A stretch of 64,000 nt of DNA from Vulcanimicrobiota bacterium (GTDB lineage: Bacteria > Vulcanimicrobiota > Vulcanimicrobiia > Vulcanimicrobiales > Vulcanimicrobiaceae). Shown piece after piece: positions 34,408-43,218 of this stretch. The stretch is from NCBI GenBank assembly GCA_003140855.1, contig PLLF01000070.1:1-64000 (forward strand), read 5' to 3'. The number at the start of each line of letters is the position of its first letter. The stretch's first letter is position 1. The position numbers and the translations under genes were made by a program. Below the pieces are notes generated by a model, which was not told where the DNA came from, searched no databases, and saw only the letters and a list, made by a program, of their open reading frames with translations.

Positions 34408-35870
34408 TGCCCGAACTACCCGCACAGGAGCCGCTGGTCAAAGAGATCCCGCCCAAAGGCGCGGATCTCTCCGCATGGTACACCGCGGTCTGTTTAAAAG
34501 CCGAGCTCGTCTCGTACGCTCCGGTGCGCGGCTGCGTCGTTTTGCGCCCGTACGGGTTTGGTTTGTGGGAAAATCTGCAGCGCGAACTCGACGCCCGTTT
34601 CAAAGCGACGGGTCACGAGAACGCGTATTTTCCGCTGTTGATCCCCGAGAGCTTGCTGATCCGCGAGGCCGAGCACGTCGAAGGCTTTGCACCCGAAGTT
34701 GCGTGGGTGACCGAAGGCGGCCAGGAGAAACTCGAAGAGCGTTTGGCGATCCGGCCGACATCTGAAGCGATAATCGGCGTCATGTACGCGAAGTGGATTC
34801 AATCGCACCGCGATCTGCCGGTGCTGATCAACCAGTGGGCCAACGTCGTGCGGTGGGAGAAAGCGACGCGGCCGTTCTTGCGAACGATGGAATTTCTTTG
34901 GCAGGAAGGGCACACGGCGCACGCGACCGCCGAAGAAGCACGCGAGGAAACCGAGCGGATGCTGGACGTCTATCGCGATTTCGCCGAAAACGTCGCCGCG
35001 GTGCCGGTCTATGCGGGACTGAAGAGCGCGAGCGAGCGTTTTCCGGGCGCCGTGGAAACGTACTCGATCGAAGCGCTGATGCCCGACGGGAAAGCGCTGC
35101 AGTCCGCGACGTCGCACTATCTAGGACAGAACTTCAGCCGCGCCTACGACATTACGTTTTCGGACACCGATCAGCAAATGAAACACGTCTATACGACGTC
35201 GTGGGGAATGTCTTGGCGAATGCTCGGCGCCATGATCATGGTGCATGGCGACGACCGTGGATTGCGGGTTCCGCCGAAGATGGCACCGATCGAAGCGGTC
35301 ATCGTGCCGATCGTCAAGGGCGACGAAACGGCGCCTTTGGAGAAAGCGCGCGAGCTGGCTGCGGGCTTGCGGGCCGAAGGGTTTCGCGTCAGAGTGGACG
35401 ATCGCGATCGCTCGCCCGGCTTCAAATACAGCGATTGGGAAATGCGGGGCGTGCCGTTGCGGATTGAAATCGGTCCGCGCGACCTGCAAAGCGGTTCGGT
35501 CACGCTCGTCAGGCGCGACAAAGCGAAGGGCGAGGAAGACTCCAAAGTCTCGGCCGCTTTCGACGCACTGGGGACGACACTGCGCACTCAACTCGAGGCC
35601 GTGCAAGCATCGCTCTACGCTCAGGCCAAACTATTTCTCGAAAGTCACACGTTTGCCGTGAACGATCGCACCGTGTTTTTCGAACGCTGCAAAGATCGCT
35701 CGGGCATGATCGATATCCCATGGTGCAAGCGGGCCGATTGCGAGGCCATTCTGAAAAACCAAACGTCCGCAACGACACGCGTCATGCGCGAACTGCAGCA
35801 ACCCGGAGCCGTCTGCACGGCTTGCGGCGAGCCGGCCGTCGTCAACGCATACTTTGCTCAAAGTTATTAG
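34407..35870 (+). CDS. proS: Prolyl-tRNA synthetase, archaeal/eukaryotic-like type
   Basis: 487 residues, ATG at 34407 overlapping the previous stop (TAATG). It is a class II synthetase without the INS editing domain of typical bacterial forms. Motif 2 runs through WANVVRWEKATRPFLRTMEFLWQEGHTAHAT; motif 3 is GAMIMVHGDDRGLRVPPKMAP. The anticodon-binding domain follows, then a C-terminal zinc-type domain with cysteines in ERCKDRSGMIDIPWCKRADC and AVCTACGEPA. This is the ~480-residue ProS type 3. It charges proline onto tRNA in the cytoplasm. Confidence 0.96.
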   Translation: MPELPAQEPLVKEIPPKGADLSAWYTAVCLKAELVSYAPVRGCVVLRPYGFGLWENLQRELDARFKATGHENAYFPLLIPESLLIREAEHVEGFAPEVAWVTEGGQEKLEERLAIRPTSEAIIGVMYAKWIQSHRDLPVLINQWANVVRWEKATRPFLRTMEFLWQEGHTAHATAEEAREETERMLDVYRDFAENVAAVPVYAGLKSASERFPGAVETYSIEALMPDGKALQSATSHYLGQNFSRAYDITFSDTDQQMKHVYTTSWGMSWRMLGAMIMVHGDDRGLRVPPKMAPIEAVIVPIVKGDETAPLEKARELAAGLRAEGFRVRVDDRDRSPGFKYSDWEMRGVPLRIEIGPRDLQSGSVTLVRRDKAKGEEDSKVSAAFDALGTTLRTQLEAVQASLYAQAKLFLESHTFAVNDRTVFFERCKDRSGMIDIPWCKRADCEAILKNQTSATTRVMRELQQPGAVCTACGEPAVVNAYFAQSY

Positions 35871-36369
35871 CGCCGCGATCCTCATCGCGCAGCTCTTTCC
35901 GACGGCGCCGCCGGGCGTAAACCGGCTCGATGCGAATGCCCGCGCGGCGGGCAACCGGAAAGCGATCGCGGTCGCCATCGGACGGGCGCTCTTCAAAACG
36001 CGCTGGCCGGCGCAGGTGTTGAACGTGTATGCGGACGGCTTCGGCGGCCACGACATCGCCGGGCTGCGCATCTCCGGCGAGCATTTCCACGGCGCCGTGA
36101 CGCGCGACCGTTTCGTCGAAGAGGTCGCGTCCTTGGTGCAAGAGGCCTTCGCGGCGTCACCCGTGGACGAAGTGGACGTTTGGGCCAGTATTCCGCTGCG
36201 CTTGGGTAAGGATGTCGTTGTGGCCGGCGATCTCGCGAAGCCCAGCTCCCGCACCGTCTTTACGGTGAGTATTCGTCGCGGCGAGCGCAGCGATGCGCTC
36301 ATTCGCCGCATGCGCGGGAGCGACGGAGTCTACTGGGACCAGGAGTGGGCCCATGCAGATTTAAAGTGA
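35854..36369 (+). CDS. Exported protein of unknown function
   Basis: 171 residues from a TTG at 35854 that overlaps proS by 17 bases. A short hydrophobic start (LLKVISAAILIAQLFPTA) suggests a signal peptide. The body (AVAIGRALFKTRWPAQVLNVYADGFGGHDIAGLRISGEHFHG, then EVDVWASIPLRLG) has alternating strands and helices but matches no family I know. It is followed eleven bases later by the M16 protease with GAGGAGG, so the two are probably co-transcribed. Confidence 0.7.
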   Translation: MLKVISAAILIAQLFPTAPPGVNRLDANARAAGNRKAIAVAIGRALFKTRWPAQVLNVYADGFGGHDIAGLRISGEHFHGAVTRDRFVEEVASLVQEAFAASPVDEVDVWASIPLRLGKDVVVAGDLAKPSSRTVFTVSIRRGERSDALIRRMRGSDGVYWDQEWAHADLK

Positions 36370-36379
36370 GGAGGCTCTA

Positions 36380-37636
36380 GTGTATCGCAAGAGCGTTCTC
36401 TCTAACGGTGTCCGGGTAATCAGTGAATCGATGCCCGGTTTTCGTTCTGTCTCGATCGGCATCTGGGCCGACGTCGGTTCCGCGGTCGAGCAGCCGCAGC
36501 TCCGCGGTGTTTCGCATATGGTGGAGCATATGCTCTTTAAAGGAACGGAGCGGCGCACGGCCCGCGAGATCGCCGAAGAAATGGACGGCGTCGGCGGAAA
36601 TCTGAACGCATTCACCGACAAAGAGGCGACCTGTTACTACGCTAAGGTCATGGACGTCCATCTGCCGCTGGCGATCGACGTGCTCTCCGACATGTTCTTG
36701 AATTCGCGCTTCGATCCGCCGGAGCTTGCCAAAGAGCAGAAGGTCGTGCTCGAAGAGATCAAGATGTACGACGATTCTCCCGACGAGCTGATCCACGATC
36801 TCTTCATTCAAACGATGTGGCGCGGAAGCAACTTGGGTTCGCCGACGATCGGCTTCGCCGACACGGTGACGAAGTTGACGCAGAACGATTTGCGGCAGCA
36901 CATGGCGCGTCATTACGCGCCGAACTCGGTGGTCGTCGCCGCGGCCGGCAACGTCGATCACGATGCGCTGGTGGACATGCTCGAGCGCGTGCTGGAGCCC
37001 TTCAAGGGAACGTGCGACCTGCCGGTGCCCGAAAACCCAGCGCCGACGCCGGCGTCGCTTTTCCGCCAGAAAGACAGCGAACAAGCCTACGTGGTAATGG
37101 GCACGACCGGACTGACGGTGCGCGATGAACGCCGCTACGTGCTGTCGGTGCTCGACACGATTTTGGGCGGTGGAATGTCGAGCCGCTTATTTCAGGAAAT
37201 CCGCGAGAAGCGCGGCCTCGTCTACACCGTGTATTCTTTTCAGGCCGCCTACCGGGGCGCCGGACTTTTTGCGGTCTATGCCGGCACGTCGCCGCAAACC
37301 GTCGGCGAGTGCGTTTCGGTCGTCGGCGATCAATTCGTGGAGATGCGCCGGATGAGCGTCGGTGACGCGGAGCTGAGGCTGGCAAAAGAACATATTAAAG
37401 GAAGCCTCTCGCTTTCGCTCGAGAGCACGTCCGGCCGCATGATCCGCCTGGGCCGCAGCGAGTTTTCGCTGGGCCGCGACCTTCCGATAGAAGAGATCGA
37501 AGCGAAAGTCGAGGCCGTCACCGCCAAAGAGATCCAAGATCTCGCGCAAGAGTTGCTGGGCGAGGAGAACCTCGGCTTGTGCGTGCTCGGCCCTGTCGAC
37601 GAATCTTCCGTCGCGTGGAATCGCAGCGCTGCATAG
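36380..37636 (+). CDS. M16-family zinc metallopeptidase (processing-peptidase-like)
   Basis: 418 residues from the GTG at 36380 with GAGGAGG upstream. The inverted zinc motif H46-M-V-E49-H50 lies in VSHMVEHMLFKGTERR, and the third ligand is a glutamate in EQKVVLEEIKMYDDSPDELI (about 121-126). DTILGGGMSSRLFQEIREKRGLVYTVYSF is the second-half signature. The length matches the one-repeat PqqL/YmxG type, which acts as a dimer and degrades peptides. YmxG-like genes are often near pnp or dut; here it precedes a lipid II flippase. Confidence 0.95.
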   Translation: MYRKSVLSNGVRVISESMPGFRSVSIGIWADVGSAVEQPQLRGVSHMVEHMLFKGTERRTAREIAEEMDGVGGNLNAFTDKEATCYYAKVMDVHLPLAIDVLSDMFLNSRFDPPELAKEQKVVLEEIKMYDDSPDELIHDLFIQTMWRGSNLGSPTIGFADTVTKLTQNDLRQHMARHYAPNSVVVAAAGNVDHDALVDMLERVLEPFKGTCDLPVPENPAPTPASLFRQKDSEQAYVVMGTTGLTVRDERRYVLSVLDTILGGGMSSRLFQEIREKRGLVYTVYSFQAAYRGAGLFAVYAGTSPQTVGECVSVVGDQFVEMRRMSVGDAELRLAKEHIKGSLSLSLESTSGRMIRLGRSEFSLGRDLPIEEIEAKVEAVTAKEIQDLAQELLGEENLGLCVLGPVDESSVAWNRSAA

Positions 37637-37652
37637 TCACGGCGCCGTTGCG

Positions 37653-38522
37653 CTGATCCCGTTTTGGTCCTGGCAGCTCCTGGCCGCGCTGCTCATCAAT
37701 GTCGTCATACAAGCAATCCAAATAGGCGCTTACGCTGCCCGCCTTGCGGGAGTTCGCACGGGCCGGATTGCGACGTCAATTTCGCTCTTTAACTTGTTCG
37801 TCATGGCAAGCCGTTTAGCCACGCTTGTCTATACGTTGATGCTGGCGCCGATATCCGACAAAGCCGGCAATGCCGTCAAGGCGCTCATGCTGCACCATCC
37901 GGAGCCGCTGCCTGCAATCGGCGCCGTTCAACATATGTTCGAACTGCAGCTGCGCCTGATCGTCATCGCGGGAACCGTCGGAACGATCCTCGGGAGCCTG
38001 ATACTTCCGATGTTCACCTACCTCTATGTGCGTGGAGTGAGGTCGTTCGAACGAACGAAATCCGTGCCTCACTCGATGGTGCGGCTTTTTTATCCGCGTG
38101 TAATCTTTGACGTCGCTAGACATCTGCGGGTTCCCCACTATCGCGAGATTTTCGCGTTCTCGACGCGCAACATTCCCAGGCGCCTGCTGATTTTTAACGT
38201 CGTCGTGACGGCCGTGTATGCTATTGGCGTGGTTGCTGCCTACTATGCAAGCGTGATCGATGTAAACGTCGCGCGCACAGCCGTCGGCATTTCGGGCGTC
38301 ATAAACGGCATTGGTACGATCGCTTTTACATTTTTTGTCGATCCGACGTCCTCGTTAATTGTGGACGAAGCAGTCAAGGGTGAGCGGCCGCACGAGGAAG
38401 TCAAGTCGATGGTCTTCTATCTATCGCTTACAGCGATCGCGGGATGGCTGCTGTCTCAGCTGTTGCTCTGGCCGGCCGCCTGGCTCATTTCCGCGGTCGC
38501 GCATTTGGTGAATCTTGGCTAA
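37653..38522 (+). CDS. amj: Lipid II flippase Amj family protein; CTG start
   Basis: About 289 residues from the CTG at 37653; a CTG at 37629 is an alternative. AAYARLAG-type homology (QIGAYAARLAGVRTGRIATS, then ISLFNLFVMASRLATLVYTL) begins before the first ATG, GTG or TTG in frame (37794), so an unusual start is needed to keep the conserved first helix. Eight or so membrane helices are predicted. Amj (YdaH) is an alternative to MurJ that moves lipid II across the membrane, known from Bacillus. The DPTSSLIVDEAVKGERP loop and the closing hydrophobic pair are intact. UppS upstream makes the carrier lipid. Confidence 0.82.
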   Translation: MIPFWSWQLLAALLINVVIQAIQIGAYAARLAGVRTGRIATSISLFNLFVMASRLATLVYTLMLAPISDKAGNAVKALMLHHPEPLPAIGAVQHMFELQLRLIVIAGTVGTILGSLILPMFTYLYVRGVRSFERTKSVPHSMVRLFYPRVIFDVARHLRVPHYREIFAFSTRNIPRRLLIFNVVVTAVYAIGVVAAYYASVIDVNVARTAVGISGVINGIGTIAFTFFVDPTSSLIVDEAVKGERPHEEVKSMVFYLSLTAIAGWLLSQLLLWPAAWLISAVAHLVNLG

Positions 38523-38525
38523 GGC

Positions 38526-39182
38526 ATGAAACTGGCTCGTGTGCTCGCCTTCGCAACCATAGTCGCTTTGGGCGCGAGCGGATGCGCCGCACCCGTCGAA
38601 CGCTGGATCGTGAACACGCGCATTCATCAAGGCGACACCGCCCTGGCGCGCGGAAGTTTGCACGAAGCCGCGACGGCTTACAGGCTCGCGTTACGCATTA
38701 GCCCGAACGACCCACGCGCGCGCGCCGGATTTTCAAATGCCGCCGCGAGCATTGCCGACGCCGACTTCCGCACGGGAAACTATGACGATGCATTAGCGAC
38801 CATCAACGCGGCGCAAAAATACGATCCGGCCAGCGTTCGCCTGCTGGCGCTGCGTTCCCAGATCGACGATGCCCGGCTAAAGCGCGCGATCGTGGTATCC
38901 AACTATCCGACATATCGCGCCGCTGCAGCCGAGATTCAGGCATCGTACAATGCCTTGCAGGCGCAAAATAGACTGATCGTCCATAGCCTTCACCGCTTTG
39001 CGTACACGTACGATACGCAAGACCTCACGCGCGCCATCGAGGATTCTTACGAACTGCAGCGCGAGATAGCTAGGGACACGAACAGGCTCATCGTGTACCG
39101 CCAACTCGTAGAATCCGGAGTGCCGGCCACCGAAAAGGCCGCCGCGACCGCGGTTTCAGGCTCGCTGCTCCCGCTGCCTTAA
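38526..39182 (+). CDS. TPR-containing lipoprotein
   Basis: 218 residues. The signal peptide ends in the lipobox LGASGC, giving a lipid-anchored Cys at about residue 20. Two TPR units are visible (GDTALARGSLHEAATAYRLALRISPNDPRAR and DFRTGNYDDALATINAAQKYDPAS). A helical C-terminal part with QASYNALQAQNRLIVHSLHRF follows. It is likely a protein-interaction adaptor in the cell envelope. It is four bases after amj and four before the next membrane protein, so it is in the same transcript. Confidence 0.85.
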   Translation: MKLARVLAFATIVALGASGCAAPVERWIVNTRIHQGDTALARGSLHEAATAYRLALRISPNDPRARAGFSNAAASIADADFRTGNYDDALATINAAQKYDPASVRLLALRSQIDDARLKRAIVVSNYPTYRAAAAEIQASYNALQAQNRLIVHSLHRFAYTYDTQDLTRAIEDSYELQREIARDTNRLIVYRQLVESGVPATEKAAATAVSGSLLPLP

Positions 39183-39186
39183 GATT

Positions 39187-41205
39187 GTGAACGACGCGGC
39201 GCGCCTTTCACGGTGGCTGCCGGCCGCCGTTTTGGCGCTTGGGTTCATTGTGATTTCACCGGTTCTGTGGAGCGGCTGGACCGGCGACGACGCGTTTTAT
39301 TCCGCGCTGAACGGCATTCTCGGCGCGGACAGATTAACGCTGTGGCAAGCTATGGCGCATTCGTTCAACGTTTGGTTTTTCGGAAACGGGCGATTTTACC
39401 CGGGACTCATCCTCGAAAAGTATCTCGTGTTCGCCGTTCTCACGAACCTGGTAGCGTACAAGATGTTCTTGATAGTCGCGACGCTGGCAACGGTCGAGTT
39501 ATTTCGGCGATGCGTGGCGGCATACACGACCCCTGCGTTCGGCGCGCTGTCGGCGCTCGCGGCGGTAGCGTTGTTCCTCGTGCACGGTTACCAAGACGCG
39601 CTTATCGCCTACAACGGGATGCCGCAGGCCGTGGCCATCGCGATGCTCGGCTCGTTCATCGCGTTCCGCGCGTTTTTGGCGGGAGGCGGGCGCCGTATGG
39701 CGATTCTTTCCGTGCTTCTGTATGCAGCGGCGGCGCTCACTTATGAAGATGTGTATCTGCTCTGCTTGCTGTATCCGGTGCTGGCGCGGTACGTATGCGG
39801 CAGCTGGCGCGTCGCAATCCGTGTGGCATGGCCGCAGCTGACGATCGCAGCTACGCTCACCGTTTTCGAGCTGTTCCTTCACATGTGGGTGCGGCTGCCG
39901 GCCGGCACCCTGTATGCCATCGACCTGAATGCCGGCGCTTTTCTCATGACGGCGTTTTACCAGCTGACGGCGGCGTTTCCACTCGCGTATTGGGTGGCCA
40001 GTCCGCCGCGATTCGCCAGCGCGGGCGACATGCTCGTCGGCGCTCCGGCGTCTCCATTCATATTTGCAGGCTTTGCGCTCGTTTGCTGGGCCGCACTCGG
40101 CGGCGTTGTGCGGACGGAAAATAAACGTCTGCCGTATCTTACGGGGATTTTGCTGACGGTACTGCCGGCGCTGCCGGTCGCGCTGCTCGTCAAGTACCAG
40201 CAGGAGCTGCGGTTAGGCCTCGGTTATCTGCCCGAATTCTTTCAAACTTTCGGCGCGGCGTTGCTGCTGGCTGCGATCGCGACGGCGGCGGTGCGGCGTT
40301 TTGGCGTTGCGGCAAGAGCCGCTGCCGTCTTGTCGATCGGCGTATTGGCAGCCCTGACGTACGCGGCCAACGTTCAGCTCGTGAGGGCGGACGTGCCGGA
40401 GCGCTCGGCGCGGTTGTCGCTGCAAAACGAGCTCGCGCATGCGTCGATGGCGCCGGTGCCCGATGGCGCCGTCGTTTCAGTTCCAAAAACATTCAACTGG
40501 ATCGATTATGACAACCAAGGTCCCGACGGTATCTCCACACGCGGGCTTTTGTACATGTATGGGGGCCGCCGGATCGATCTCGAGCCGCCGGAAGATCCGC
40601 GCGCGAGTTTCGGCCTAGCCTACGATGCGAAGTCCGGATCGTGGACCATTCGCAAGCTGCAGACCGCACCGCAGTCGGGTTTGCCGCTTCCTTGCAACGT
40701 TTCGAGGATCGCAAACGGCGATTTTACGTTCGGCTTTCGTTGCTGGGCGCAAGTCGCGGTCGCGGCGGGCCGCATCGCCAGCTATCCGCAGTTTCGCATC
40801 GATGCGGCGGGCGCGTGCCTTCCGGCCGCGCAAGCCGGAAATCCGTTCGCGACGCTGGATGTTCCCGCAAACGCACAGGCATATATCGCCCAGACGTTTA
40901 TCTACCGGGGTACACCCACTAGCATGACGTTCCGCGCATGGGGAGCCGTCGATCCGGTTACGGTAAGTGCCGGCATTGTTTTTCCGGTCGGCACCGGCAT
41001 GGGCACGGAGCGAACGCTGGATACATTCGTTGCGCCGCCGCTCGAGCAGAAGAACGGAGCATGTTCCGGCCGGCAGCCGGTAAGGAAAGTCTACAGGTTT
41101 TCAGGTTATCCGCGCGGGGCGCAAATTCAACTGCGGCTGCATGCGACGTCGGCGGGAGCGGATGGTGCGATTGCGGCTTTCGACGACGTCACGTCGTCGC
41201 CTTAG
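39187..41205 (+). CDS. Large membrane protein with glycosyltransferase-C-like topology and C-terminal beta domain
   Basis: 672 residues from the GTG at 39187. The first periplasmic loop has GWTGDDAFYSALNG, an acidic DD pair in the place where GT-C enzymes carry their catalytic aspartates. About eleven helices follow, up to residue 400. The last 230 residues are extracytoplasmic and strand-rich (FGLAYDAKSGSWTIRKLQ, FGFRCWAQVAVAAG, QIQLRLHATSAGADG), like a jelly-roll binding domain. I do not recognise the exact family. It converges on and overlaps the GT39 gene by 17 bases. Confidence 0.7.
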   Translation: MNDAARLSRWLPAAVLALGFIVISPVLWSGWTGDDAFYSALNGILGADRLTLWQAMAHSFNVWFFGNGRFYPGLILEKYLVFAVLTNLVAYKMFLIVATLATVELFRRCVAAYTTPAFGALSALAAVALFLVHGYQDALIAYNGMPQAVAIAMLGSFIAFRAFLAGGGRRMAILSVLLYAAAALTYEDVYLLCLLYPVLARYVCGSWRVAIRVAWPQLTIAATLTVFELFLHMWVRLPAGTLYAIDLNAGAFLMTAFYQLTAAFPLAYWVASPPRFASAGDMLVGAPASPFIFAGFALVCWAALGGVVRTENKRLPYLTGILLTVLPALPVALLVKYQQELRLGLGYLPEFFQTFGAALLLAAIATAAVRRFGVAARAAAVLSIGVLAALTYAANVQLVRADVPERSARLSLQNELAHASMAPVPDGAVVSVPKTFNWIDYDNQGPDGISTRGLLYMYGGRRIDLEPPEDPRASFGLAYDAKSGSWTIRKLQTAPQSGLPLPCNVSRIANGDFTFGFRCWAQVAVAAGRIASYPQFRIDAAGACLPAAQAGNPFATLDVPANAQAYIAQTFIYRGTPTSMTFRAWGAVDPVTVSAGIVFPVGTGMGTERTLDTFVAPPLEQKNGACSGRQPVRKVYRFSGYPRGAQIQLRLHATSAGADGAIAAFDDVTSSP

Positions 41206-42829
41206 AGTTCGAACACACGCCATGCGCGGAAAGCCACTCGCGCGCGTGCCCCGCCTTTTCCGCGCTGCGAAACGCGCGCCATTGCGTTTCGGCCGCCGGT
41301 TTTACGAGTTTGGGATCGGTAACGTACACCGGCCACTGCGCTCCGATGCGCAGAAGCGGGAAGCGCTGCATCCACGCACACAGCTCGACGTTGCGGTAGA
41401 AGCGGTTCTTTTCGATGGCGATAAAATAACGGGCTCCCTTGCGGATGGCGCTCTGCTCGTCGAACGGAGTCCAGAGATAGGGGTCCTCTTCCCAGCCATA
41501 GCGCCCGATGTAATAGAGAACGGACGGATCGTAGTGTCCCATAACGACGAGCGCGTCTCGATCCAGCGTCCTGTCTAGCGCGATTGCATTGCGGTAGACG
41601 TTCTTCGAATAGGCGTAATAGGGTTTGACGATCGCCTGGTTTTGAAAGACCGCGGCCGCGAGCGCGGCCAGACCCAGCGCCGCGCATGCATATTTGAGTG
41701 CGGGCGCCACATCGATCTCCGCAATGGCCGCGATGAAGCGCGCCACAAAACCCGCGGCGCCGAGCGCCGCCAGCGGCAAGAGCAAGAACATATAGTAGTC
41801 GACGCGCTCTACGGTTACGACGGCGTACACATACGCGAGCCCGCCGGCGAGCCAAGCCCAGAGCAAGGAACGCGAACGAACGGAGGCCGGCGGCAGCAAG
41901 AATCCGAGAATCGCTGCGGCCGCAACGGCCGGACCGATCATGAAATACGCAAGCACTCCAAGCATCGACCGGAATTGAACGAGCTTGGCGAAAAAGGCGG
42001 GCGCGCTCTGAAACGAACCGCGTAAGGCCGGCAGAACGTGCAAGGCGAGAATGCCGCTCGCCCAGTGCCACTCCGCGTGCGATCCGACGATTTTATCGTA
42101 CGCGTAGAGGATCGCAAGCGGTAACACGACGAGCGCTGCCGAGGAAAGCAGCGGAAACGTTCTGCCCAAGCGTGCGCGTTCGGCGGTCAACACAATCACC
42201 GGCACGATCGCGACGATGGCCACCGGCTTAGCCAGCAGCGCCAGCGTCAACAAAACGCCGCACCAAAGAACGTGCCGCGGGCGCCAGCGTTCTTCGTCGA
42301 TCAGCAAACGCGCCGTTGCGTAAAGTGCGGCCGTCATGAAGAAGACCATTGCCGCATCGGGCGTGAACGTGCGCCCGTAATAAATGCCGCCGGGCATGAC
42401 CGCATAAAAGAGTCCGGCCAGCAGTCCGGCAGTCGCGCTTGCGAAAAGCCAGCGGCCGAAGAAGGCGAGCACGGCAACGGTTCCCAGGCTGAAGGCGATC
42501 GTGATAATCCGCCCCGCGATCTCGTGCACGCCGAACAGTTTATATACGGTTGCGGCCAGGAACGGCACGATCTGAAGCTCGAGCTCGACATAGTTGGGCG
42601 GCGGCCCATTGTAATTTGTCTGCGGATAGAAAATGTTATATTGCAGCGTTGCGAAGTTGCGCGCGATGGCGGCTTCGTCGCCCTGCCGCCAGCCCGGATG
42701 ATCCAGCAGCGGGTTGTGAATGCCTTTGAGCCGTAGGATGAGGGCGATCGCAACGACCACACAGACGCCCAGCGTCCAAAGCGCGCGGCGCGTTTGGTCG
42801 CCGCTTAGCTGACGTGCTTGAACGTCCAA
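41189..42829 (-). CDS. GT39-family membrane glycosyltransferase
   Basis: 546 residues from a TTG at 42829. The first helix is followed by a loop with LLDHPGWRQGDEAAIARNFA, carrying the acidic residue pair of polyprenyl-phosphate-sugar transferases, and then by NYNGPPPNYVELELQIVPFL. About eleven helices and a soluble end with GHYDPSVLYYIGRYGWEEDP follow. It transfers a sugar from an undecaprenyl-phosphate donor on the outer face. Its overlap with a GtrA gene upstream (25 bases) fits such donors, because GtrA proteins are thought to flip them. Confidence 0.82.
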   Translation of the reverse strand: MDVQARQLSGDQTRRALWTLGVCVVVAIALILRLKGIHNPLLDHPGWRQGDEAAIARNFATLQYNIFYPQTNYNGPPPNYVELELQIVPFLAATVYKLFGVHEIAGRIITIAFSLGTVAVLAFFGRWLFASATAGLLAGLFYAVMPGGIYYGRTFTPDAAMVFFMTAALYATARLLIDEERWRPRHVLWCGVLLTLALLAKPVAIVAIVPVIVLTAERARLGRTFPLLSSAALVVLPLAILYAYDKIVGSHAEWHWASGILALHVLPALRGSFQSAPAFFAKLVQFRSMLGVLAYFMIGPAVAAAAILGFLLPPASVRSRSLLWAWLAGGLAYVYAVVTVERVDYYMFLLLPLAALGAAGFVARFIAAIAEIDVAPALKYACAALGLAALAAAVFQNQAIVKPYYAYSKNVYRNAIALDRTLDRDALVVMGHYDPSVLYYIGRYGWEEDPYLWTPFDEQSAIRKGARYFIAIEKNRFYRNVELCAWMQRFPLLRIGAQWPVYVTDPKLVKPAAETQWRAFRSAEKAGHAREWLSAHGVCSNSKATT

Positions 42830-43218
42830 TATTTGTTCAAAAAGAAGTTCACGACGATGCCTGCCAGCGTCGCGATGAACCAGGTTTTGTGGCCGTGGCC
42901 TAAATAGGGTGAGACGAGTGCGGAGACAACAAGGCCGACGGCTAGCGCAATCGCGGAGACCGTCAGGAATTGCGTGCCTTCGCGAAAAGCGTGTCCGGTC
43001 GAACGAAACGTCCAGACGCGATTGAAATAGTAGTTGGAGACGCCTCCGCTAAGAAAAGACGCGGAATAGATGATGTAATACTGTGTGGGCTGCTCGTGGT
43101 GCGGCACGAGGCGCTGCAGCACCGTAAACACGATGAGGTTGACGAAGAACCCCGAGAGGCCGACGATACCGAATTTTACGAATTGACGCACGCCGCGACG
43201 CTGCGTGACGTTATGCAA
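42805..43218 (-). CDS. GtrA-family membrane protein
   Basis: 137 residues from a TTG overlapping the upstream stop. Four membrane helices in the GtrA pattern: VRQFVKFGIVGLSGFFVNLIVFTVL, FLSGGVSNYYFNRVWTFRST, FLTVSAIALAVGLVVSALV and FIATLAGIVVNFFLNKYWTFKHVS, each ending in the N-R/K-W-T-F motif. The family is proposed to flip undecaprenyl-phosphate sugars for GT39/GT-C enzymes, and the flanking genes are of that kind. Confidence 0.92.
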   Translation of the reverse strand: MHNVTQRRGVRQFVKFGIVGLSGFFVNLIVFTVLQRLVPHHEQPTQYYIIYSASFLSGGVSNYYFNRVWTFRSTGHAFREGTQFLTVSAIALAVGLVVSALVSPYLGHGHKTWFIATLAGIVVNFFLNKYWTFKHVS

